The notes under the pieces were generated by a model, which saw nothing but the letters and a program-made list of their open reading frames with translations, ran no database searches and had not been told where the DNA came from. Positions 23,894 through 32,600 of a stretch of DNA of 34,047 nt are shown piece by piece. The stretch spans positions 1-34,047 of the forward strand of contig CAMDBK010000004.1 of NCBI GenBank assembly GCA_945889235.1, given 5' to 3'. How positions within the stretch are numbered: position 1 is the stretch's first letter; each line of letters opens with the position of its first letter. The DNA is from Chitinophaga pinensis. Lineage in GTDB: Bacteria > Bacteroidota > Bacteroidia > SXHM01. The translations under genes and the position numbers were made by a program.

Positions 23894-23932
23894 CCCTTCG
23901 ACTATGCTCAGGGTGACAGGCTCAGGGTGACA
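23894..23932. repeat. Interspersed repeat between convergent genes
   Basis: The 52-bp gap between the porP-like and lamin-tail gene stops contains a 24-nt element (23894-23917, CCCTTCGAC...GGGTGAC) followed by a second copy of its last part. GCTCAGGGTGACA occurs at 23906-23918 and again at 23920-23932. A 22-of-24 inverted match to the element is embedded in kynU at 4850-4873. No strong terminator hairpin is apparent here. Confidence 0.75.
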
Positions 23933-23939
23933 ATACGTG

Positions 23940-26579
23940 TTAAAGCTTACCGCCTAAGACAAAGGACTTCTTGTATTTTTTTTGGTCGCCTGAGGTGTTG
24001 AAGAGTTCAATGTAGGCGACATAAATACCGATGCGGGCTTTTTCGTTGCTGGCATTAATTCCATCCCATGAGACGGTGCCGCTGGTGCCGAGTAACTCGT
24101 TGGTGAGAAGATTCTTTATTGTTCTTCCGCGTGAATCGAAGATGGTGATGCTGCCGATAAATCCGGGAGTATCAAAGGTGTAATTGAAGTTAAGTACATC
24201 GTTGTAGCCATCGTTATCGGGTGAGAAGATGGCGGGTTCAACGGTGATGGGATTGTCTGCAACCTGAGGAATATCGAACTGTGAGTTTTGATAAGCAGGT
24301 GTTGCAAAGCCCACTGTTTCTGCGGCTGAATGCCAGTTAGTGCGGTCGGTAGAGGAGCGGTCAAATGCAATGCGCTCCAACGAAACGCCTTTAAAACTAT
24401 TGAGCAAAGGGATGTGCATTGCTTCATCGTAAATGAGCATATCTATGATGTTGCCAAGTGTATCGTTGAGCACAACCGATCCTGCATCAATGTTGAAGGA
24501 AGGCATGGAAACAACTTTAAGAAAACCGTTGGGGTTTGGTGTACTGTATTGTGATTTTACGGCATCGGGGGAAGTGGTGAGCACTAAATATTCACCGGGG
24601 AAAATAAGGTAGCCGAGCGGTGCAATTATTTTTTGATTGACGGGCGGAACACCAACCGTATCAAAGTTGGCGATGCGTAATGATTTGAGGTCAATTACTT
24701 TTTCGGAGCGGTTGTAAACCTCAACAAAGTCAACACTGTTATCCGTTGGATAAAAAAGAATTTCGTTGACGATGATGTCATTTGAATCAGGAAATTCGGG
24801 GATGGCAAAGCGGATGTTGATGCTGTCGGTGATGGTGTTTCCGGCACAGTCCTGCGTGTTGATAACAGTTAAGGTATAAATAACATTGTGTTGTAAAGGT
24901 TGTGCCAGTGCAAGTGTTACGGTGTTCATGGCGGGCCATGCAGGAGAGGCAGATAGCGGTGTTCCAATTGCGTTATCGATTGAATAATTGTTCAGTGTTA
25001 TGGAAGAAAGGCTGTCGAGTTTTTCGTTGAAGAAAACAATGATGGTTACGCTGTCGGAAACGGTTACGCGCTCTGCAACGGGAGCTTCGGTGTCGGGATT
25101 GGGAGCGTTTACAGAGTTTGTTCTTCCGGGAGTACCGCCTGCAATGTAGGTGCTGGCTTTCCAGTTGGCGGCATCACCGCAGGTATTGTCGGGGTCAATC
25201 TGTTCGAGCGACCAGCCGCCTTCTTCCTTGTCGGGATCAGCGTACCAGTCGATTGTGTATTCAAGTGTGTGTATGATGTTACCTGTGCTATCCTGCAATA
25301 ATAATGTTTGTCCGTCATTGGTGAGTGCGGTGGTAGAAAGCCCTTCGACCTGCACTACATTTCCGTAGCCCTGCATGTAAATAAAGGCATCATCGGTAGT
25401 GAGCACCATAAAACTATCGGGAAGGATGACGGCATCGGGGAGAATTTTTGTTGTGGTACCGTAGGTGAATTTCCAGTCTTTTACATTGATGGGAACGTTG
25501 GTGCGGTTATACAATTCGGTGTATTCAAATTCGGGAATACCAACGTAAGGAGAAGGGTCGGCCATTACTTCGTTGAAGACCACATCGTAGCGCTGGGGGA
25601 AATAATAAATGAACTGATGCTGTGAGGCAAGCATAGTATTTCCGGCAGCATCCTGAACGTTTGAAATGCTGAGTGTGTAAAGTGTTCCGAGATTAAATGT
25701 TGTTGCAAAGGTGAGGTGAACGATGTTGGCATTTGTTAAATCACGCGTGGCGGTTTGGGGATTTCCGAGCGTATTATCTGCTGAATAATTGGTGAGTGTT
25801 TCGGCTGTTGACTGGCTAACGGTTTCGGAAAAAGTAACATCAACAGAATTTGGTGAGGTGATGGAAGCGGCTGTTACTGTTGGCAGAATGTTATCGACAA
25901 AGGTGGAACCGGTAACACTGAAATCATCGAAGATAAAGTTGGCGCTGTTGGTAGTTGTGTATTTGCAGGAGACACCAAAGAAGGAGGTTGTGAGAAATGT
26001 AACATCGTTCACACTTCCTTCGAGTACGAAGTTGTTTCCGCTGGTGCTGTCGCTGTAAAAGTTCCATGTTCCATCGGGGAAGCGTTCTACTTTTATTCGA
26101 CCTTCAGCGGGGTTAATACCGAAAGTGTTTACTGTTCCTGCAAATAATTCGGTGCCGGTGGTTGCACTTTGTTTGAAGAATTTGAGGCGGTCTGTAGAAC
26201 CATTTTCACCAAAGCGCAGGTAGTAGCCATTGAGTGAGCCGCGCAGGTTTTCCTGGTCGGAGACTAAATATATTTTAAGGTTGTTGCTGTTGCTGGGGTC
26301 GAAATTCATGCTGAAATAAAACTCCCACTGGATGGTATCACTGAAGACAACGCTGTTGGCGGTGGCAAGGTAAGCGGTGTCACTCAGAGCGGGTGCATTG
26401 AGGTGGAGCTGGAAACTTCCGTTGACTTCGAACTTGGTGGTTTCGCCTGTCCAGGTGGGGTTGGCTGTGAAGTCGGCATCGGTGAAGTTGTCGGAGAATT
26501 GGGCAAGGGCTTCGCCCCCGCCCTCTTTCCAAAGGAGTGGGGTGAGGAAGATCAGAAGTATGAGGATACTTTTATTCAT
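23940..26579 (-). CDS. Lamin-tail-domain surface protein with FlgD/CHU_C-like C-terminus
   Basis: An 879-residue secreted protein. I chose the ATG at 26579 (MNKSILILLIFL...), which gives a proper signal peptide ending ALAQ; the frame is open to a TTG at 26636, but that lies inside a terminator. Domains in order: LamG-like N-terminal sandwich (FSDNFTDADF, to about 230); Ig/Big-like module (PTVTAASITSPNSVDVTFSE); first lamin-tail domain (VFNEVMADPSPYVG, FEYTELYNRT); second Big-like module (VTIIVFFNEKLDSLSS); second lamin-tail domain (DIIVNEILFYPTDNSVDFVE). The C-terminal module (IFSPDNDGYNDVLNF, ITIFDSRGRTIKNL, SFVLGGKL) resembles FlgD or CHU_C/T9SS type B tails. Function is unknown, probably a surface or extracellular structural protein. 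It follows the giant repeat gene after a terminator. Confidence 0.85.
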   Translation of the reverse strand: MNKSILILLIFLTPLLWKEGGGEALAQFSDNFTDADFTANPTWTGETTKFEVNGSFQLHLNAPALSDTAYLATANSVVFSDTIQWEFYFSMNFDPSNSNNLKIYLVSDQENLRGSLNGYYLRFGENGSTDRLKFFKQSATTGTELFAGTVNTFGINPAEGRIKVERFPDGTWNFYSDSTSGNNFVLEGSVNDVTFLTTSFFGVSCKYTTTNSANFIFDDFSVTGSTFVDNILPTVTAASITSPNSVDVTFSETVSQSTAETLTNYSADNTLGNPQTATRDLTNANIVHLTFATTFNLGTLYTLSISNVQDAAGNTMLASQHQFIYYFPQRYDVVFNEVMADPSPYVGIPEFEYTELYNRTNVPINVKDWKFTYGTTTKILPDAVILPDSFMVLTTDDAFIYMQGYGNVVQVEGLSTTALTNDGQTLLLQDSTGNIIHTLEYTIDWYADPDKEEGGWSLEQIDPDNTCGDAANWKASTYIAGGTPGRTNSVNAPNPDTEAPVAERVTVSDSVTIIVFFNEKLDSLSSITLNNYSIDNAIGTPLSASPAWPAMNTVTLALAQPLQHNVIYTLTVINTQDCAGNTITDSINIRFAIPEFPDSNDIIVNEILFYPTDNSVDFVEVYNRSEKVIDLKSLRIANFDTVGVPPVNQKIIAPLGYLIFPGEYLVLTTSPDAVKSQYSTPNPNGFLKVVSMPSFNIDAGSVVLNDTLGNIIDMLIYDEAMHIPLLNSFKGVSLERIAFDRSSTDRTNWHSAAETVGFATPAYQNSQFDIPQVADNPITVEPAIFSPDNDGYNDVLNFNYTFDTPGFIGSITIFDSRGRTIKNLLTNELLGTSGTVSWDGINASNEKARIGIYVAYIELFNTSGDQKKYKKSFVLGGKL
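26509..26547. repeat. Interspersed repeat embedded in the lamin-tail signal peptide
   Basis: The segment CCGCCCTCTTTCCAAAGGAG and its flanks resemble the intergenic hairpin at 5793-5811 (shared core TCCAAAGGAG with C-rich and G-rich arms). On the minus strand it is translated as TPLLWKEGGGEA, placed between the hydrophobic core LILLIFL and the ALAQ cleavage site. Ordinary signal peptides have no charged EGGGEA stretch there. Confidence 0.65.
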
Positions 26580-26616
26580 GATGGGTTTGGGGCTGCAAGA
26601 TAGAGAATAGGGGGAA

Positions 26617-26652
26617 ATAAAAAAGGATCCCGCCAATGGCGGGACCCTTTCT
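26617..26652 (-). terminator. Rho-independent terminator after the giant repeat gene
   Basis: On the minus strand, GGGTCCCGCC (26647-26638), the loop ATT and GGCGGGATCC (26634-26625) form a 10-bp stem with one mismatch, extended by A-T pairs. It is followed by a T6 run and ATTT (26624-26615). It lies 22 nt beyond the giant gene's stop at 26674 and 38 nt before the lamin-tail gene start, so it separates the two transcripts. The plus-strand version has a weaker T-tract. Confidence 0.88.
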
Positions 26653-26673
26653 CTTTTAACAAACCTTGAAGGT

Positions 26674-29600
26674 TTAGTTTTTTATAATGCGTTTAGTAAC
26701 GCTTCCTTTATCCGTTCTTATCGTGAGCATATACATACCGTCAGCCAAATGGTTGAGGTTATAATCACGCTTAACGGTAATTACATCACGTACATCTTCC
26801 ACCGGAATAATCAACTGCCCGATTGCGTTGGTCAATTCAAGCCGCAGATTTTCATAACCTGAGAACTGGGCATTGAATGTAAACACACTGTTGGTTGGGT
26901 TAGGATAAATACTGATTGCGGCATTCAGGGCATGGTCTTCAATGCCTGACTGGCTGTGTTCAATAATATCGGACATTCCGGTGCAACCATTAGCATCCGT
27001 TACCACCACCATATAGTTACCGCTTGACTGTGTTATTAAAGTCTGGCTGGTAGCTCCTGCAACTGTAACCATGGTATCGTTTTCAAACCACTGATACGAA
27101 GTAAAGGCAGGAGTGCAGGTAAGTGAATCACCTGATTCAACAATAAACGGAACAGGCTGCCAAACGGTAACTGTAACCGGTGAAACGACCAATGATGAGT
27201 CGATACAACCATTCAGATCCAGAACAATTACTCCGTAATTTCCGCTTTGGTTTACGGTAATTTCAGGAGTGGTTGAACCGCTTGTCCATAAGTAGGAAGC
27301 ATAGTTTCCCTGAACACTCAGTATCACATCGTTTCCGTGGCAGAATTGCAAAGGCCCGTCAGAAAGTATAACCGGTGTTGTTACCACAAAAACGTTTACA
27401 TCAATGGTATCCGAAGTTCCCGGACAACTGTTTTGGTCCTGAACCGAAAGCACATAACTACCTGCCTGGTCAACCGTAATGGATGAAGTTGTTTCACCAC
27501 CGGGCGACCATGAGTATGAAGTATAACCAATACCCGCAGTAAGTGTAACATCTTCGCCCGGGCAGAACTCAAGCGGCCCGTCAGGGAAAACAAGAGGTGC
27601 AGGAACAGTAAACATAGTTACGGAAACAGGAGTAGATGCGCCTGTGCAACCACTGTTATCGGTTACAAAAACACTGTAGTAACCTGCCTGTATTACGTTG
27701 ATGGTTTCTGTGAGCGTTACCCCGTCAGACCACTGGTAAGAGGCATAGCCCGGACCGGCATCCAGTGTTAAGCTGCCTCCCTGACAGAATGTATTTGTTT
27801 GGCTGGATGATGTAACCGTTGGCTGCAGTAATGCCGCAACGGTAACACCTACCTGGTCACTGTTTACACAACCGTTATCATCCGTTACTGTTACCACGTA
27901 GGCTCCGTTATTAAACGCTACAATTGAAGAAGTAGTAGCTCCACCGGGGCTCCATGAATAGGAAACAAATGTTCCTGCATCTAATGTAACATTGTTGCCG
28001 GTGCAAATGGTAGTATCGTTTCCGAGGTCAACCACAGGCAGTGCATTTACATTCACGTTTACAGGAAGCGAAGTTCCGGTACAACCAAAAGCATCGGTTA
28101 CATCAACGGTGTATTGCCCTGTTAGATTGACAAGGAAACTCTGATTGGTATTTCCGTTTGACCATTGGTACGTTGTAAAACCATTGCTAGCTGCAAGCAA
28201 TACAGAACCTCCCTGACAGAAAGCTGTAGTTCCTGAAGGCGTAGTAGTAACCACCACAGCAGGACGAACAACTACCGATTGGGTAGTACTGTTTACGCAA
28301 CTGTTTCCATCGGTGTAGATGTAAGTGATGGTATGCGTTCCCGCACTGGCAGCAGAAGGATCAAAGCTATTGCCTGTAATTCCTGCACCTGAAAAGTTAC
28401 CACCTGAAGGCGAACCTGTAAGTGTAACAGCGGAAGCAGCAAAACAATATTCAGCCGCAAGCCCGGTAAATGAAACCACAGGAAGCGGATTTACAACTAC
28501 TGTTTGAGTAGTAGTATTCATACATCCGTTTCCATTAGCAGCAGTGTACGTAATGGTATGTGTTCCAACTCCTGCATCCGAAGCAGTAAATGAATTGCCT
28601 GAAATTCCGGCACCGGAATATGTTCCTCCGGAAGGTATGCCTGTAAGAGCAACCGGTGTATTGTTATCAATACAATATTCCAGTGCAAGACCTGTAAATG
28701 AAGTGGTGCTGATGTCATAAACTTCCACCTGCTGCGAGTGACTGTTTGAGCATCCGAAATTATCGGTGTAGTCATAAGCAACCGTATGTATTCCCGCGCC
28801 TGCCACAGCAGGGTTGAAAACTGTACCCACTACTCCGGGTCCTGAGAAAACTCCACCGGCAGGTGTGCCTGTCATATTTATTACTGATGATTCGTTTATA
28901 CAATACGTTGCGTTAAGCCCTGTAATGTTTACAACCGGTAAGGCATGATACACTACTGAAACATTGTCTGAACTGGTGCAACCGTTATGGTCTTCTTCCC
29001 ACTGATATACATAGGTTCCGATAGCAGTAACAGTTACTGTTGCAGCCGGGTCATTTGCATCGGGACTGTAAGTAGAAGTTCCGGGACCTGAAAGCTGAGT
29101 CCATGTTCCTGTACCCACACTTGGTGTTGCATTGAAAACAAAATCAAGGTCGCACTCACTTCCACCCTGCCCTGCATTTGCAACAGGTAAGGTATTGAAG
29201 TTAACAGTTACCTGACTTGAAGCCGAGCACGTTCCGTTTGTAACAGAGAAGGTAAACGTATAAATTCCGGAAACGGAAACCATCACCGATGAGGTAGGGC
29301 TGTTTACATTTGTGTAAAAAGCAGTTCCCGGACCTGATGAAGACCATGTTCCTGAACCAAGATTAGTTGAACCATTAAATGTGAAATCGAGGTCACACTC
29401 GCTTCCTCCTGTTCCGGCACTTACAACAGGTTGGGCGTAAAAATTAACAGTTACCGAAGCAGCGGAAGAGCAGCCGTTGTTGTTTTCTGTCCATGTAAAT
29501 GTATAGGTTCCAAACGTTGAAACTGTAGCCGTTGCACTTGCTGAAGAAGCATTAGGTGAATAGGTTGCTGTTCCGGGACCTGTTACAGTCCATGTTCCGT

Positions 29601-32600
29601 TACCAACGCTTGGTGAGGCTGCCAGTGCAAATGTTAATCCGCAGCTATTGCCACCTGTTCCTGCATTTGCCACAGGCATTGCATAGACAATGGTGGTTTG
29701 GGTAGTAGTATTGGAACAACCTGTAGATGGATTGGTATAGGAATAGGTAATTACATGCGAACCCAATCCCGCAGTTGCTGGATTAAAGGTGTTACCTATA
29801 ATACCTGCACCGCTGAATGTTCCGCCTGCCGGGAAACCGGTAAGCGTTGCAACAGGGTTTGTAACACAGTACTGGCTTGCCAATCCGCTGGATGTAACCG
29901 CAGGCAATGTATTTATCAAAACAGATTGCGTTTGAGAATTGGTACAACCGTTACCATTGGTGTAGGTGTAGGTAATGGTATGTGTTCCTGCACCCGCAAC
30001 CGAAGCAACATAAGAAGCTGTTCCGTTTCCGATGTCTGTTAATCCTGCACCGTTAGAAGTGAATGTTCCGCCCGGAGCATTATTACCGGTAAGAGTAACA
30101 GGTACAGAAAAATCTTCGCAGTAAGCTAAACTCAAGCCTGTAAACGAAACAACAGGCTGAGGATTTACAACAGCAACCTGTGTTTGAAAATTAACGCATC
30201 CGTTCAGATTGGTGTAGGTATACGTAACTGAATTGTTGCCAAGTGTTGCAATAGATGGGACAAATGTATTTCCTGTAACACCTGTTCCGCTGAATACACC
30301 GCCTGAAGGAGAACCTGTAAGCGCAACCGGTGTGTTATCATTAATACAATAAGGTCCGGCAAGTCCTGAGAAACTAACCACAGGAAGCGGGTTAACTGTT
30401 ACTGCATAGGTTGTGCTGTTATAGCAACCATTACCATCTGTATATTCATACAGGATAGTGTATGGACCGCCAACACCGGCAGTTGCAGCTGAGAAATTGT
30501 TTCCGCTTATTCCCGCTCCGATGAAGGTTCCACCAGAAGGAACACCTGTTAATGTTACCAAAGGTGCATCCACACAATACTGGCTGTTTAGTCCTGAGAA
30601 ACTAACAACAGGAGGCGGATTTACTGTTAACACAGCAGCTACAGATGTTGAGGCTAAGGCGCAATTGATAGAGCCTGTAACCACACACTGATATTGATAA
30701 CTGTTCATTGAGAACGGGGCAGCTGTAATATTCAATGTTGTTGTAGTTGCATTGGAATAAACACCACCGTTAGTGATGTTGTTAAAACCGCTTCCGGTAT
30801 TCACCTGCCATTGATAAGTAAGGTTATTTCCTAAACTTGTAATGCTGAATGATGCGTCAAAGCCAGCGCAGATAGCAGTGTTAACAGGGTCTGTAACAAT
30901 CATTGGGCCCTGACCTACATACAAATTTGCAGTAGCTGAAGTAGATGCAGACGGACAAGAAGTACCGTTAATGATTACCTGATACTGGTAAGCATTCATT
31001 CCCACTGTAGCTCCAGAAATATTCAGTGAAGCAGTGTTGGCACCATTGTAAACACCACCATTGGTTACGTTTACAAAACCACTTCCTGTATTCACCTGCC
31101 ATTGATAGGTAAGACCGCTTCCGTTAGCGGTTACAGTCATAGCAAGATTATCACCGATACAAACTGATTCATCTTGCGGCTGAACCGAGATGAAAGGCGA
31201 AGTGGTTGCATTCAACCTGGCCGAAGTTGTTACTGAAGTTCCTGAACAGATAGTCCCGTTAATTATACATTGATAGATGTATCCATCCATTCCTGAAGTA
31301 GTTCCGGTAATGGTAAGCGTTGAAGTAGTTGCTCCGCTGTAAACACCACCGTTGGTAACGTTTACAAAACCTCCGCCAGTATTTTCCTGCCATTGATAAG
31401 TCAATCCGCTTCCGCTTGCAGTTACTGAGAATACAGCATTATCTCCATCGCACACATACTGGTCAACAGGTTGTGTGCTGATATATGGATTGGGGTCTTC
31501 GGTAAGTACTGCTGAAGATGATGTTGTAGTTCCTGAGCAGTTGATACTTCCTGAAACAATACACTGGTATTGGTTTCCGTCAAATGAAAGCGGTGCGGCA
31601 ACAACCGTTAATGACGAAGTATTTGCTCCGCTGTAATTAATTCCGTTCACTAAATCAACCCATCCGCTTCCGTTATCAACCTGCCACTGGTAGGTTAATC
31701 CAGTTCCGCTTGCAGTTACTGTGAATGTTGCATTATCGCCTACACAGTAATTCATATCTGATGGGCCTTGTGTAATCACAGGAGCGCCATTCATGTGAAT
31801 AATTCCGCTCAGCGAAGTTGATGTACCTGAACAGAATGTACCGTTTATTACACAACGATACTCGTAACCATCCATATTCGGGAACACGCTTGAAATATCA
31901 AGTGTAGCTGTAGTTGCACCGGAATAAACTCCTCCGTTAGCAACGTTTATAAATCCGCTTCCGTTATTTACCTGCCACTGATACGTAATTCCTGTACCTT
32001 GTGTAGTTACACTGAACGATGCAGGATCAGTTGGGCATACATACGCATCAACCGGTTGCTGAGAAATTGAAGGAGATGTTGTAATAGTGATTAATACAAC
32101 ATCAGAAGTTGAACTGCCGACACAAATTGAACCTGAAATAATGCAGTGATACTGGTTTCCGTCCATTCCTGCAGTAACACCTGAAACAGTTAATGCTGCT
32201 GATGTTGCTCCGCTGTATACACCACCATTGCTGATGTTTGCAAAACCACCTCCGCTGTCTTCCTGCCACTGATAGGTTATTCCGGTTCCGGTTGCAGTAA
32301 CTGTAAATACGGCATTGTCACCTTCGCAAATACTTTGAGAAACAGGTTGCGTTGTTATATCAGGTGAATTTGTTGCGTTAAGGGTTGCAACATTTGTAAT
32401 ACTGTTTGCAGTACAATTATTGCTTCCTGTAACAACACATTGGTATTGGTATCCGTCCATACCAACGGTGAAGCCTGTTATGTTGAGTGTATTAGTCGTT
32501 GCCCCACTGTAAACACCGCCATTGCTTACGTTCAAAAAACCACCTCCGGTATTTACCTGCCACTGATAGGTTAAATTAGTTCCGGATGCATTAACACTGA

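Noticed and set aside
23894..23932. Terminator between porP-like and lamin-tail genes
   Set aside because: No stable hairpin with a T-run is visible; the segment is better explained as an interspersed repeat with a partial duplication.
25308..26603. Open frames antisense to the lamin-tail gene (for example plus 25308-25625 and 26403-26603)
   Set aside because: They have no family motifs or promoters and are explained by the codon bias of the opposite-strand gene.
26580..26636. Longer N-terminus for the lamin-tail protein starting at TTG 26636
   Set aside because: These codons lie in the stem and T-run of the terminator at 26617-26652 and push the signal peptide inward; the ATG at 26579 gives a normal signal peptide.
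29698..30042. Cys-rich 114-residue plus-strand open frame
   Set aside because: It is the antisense of the repetitive giant gene; its cysteines come from reverse-complemented Thr/Gly-rich repeat codons.
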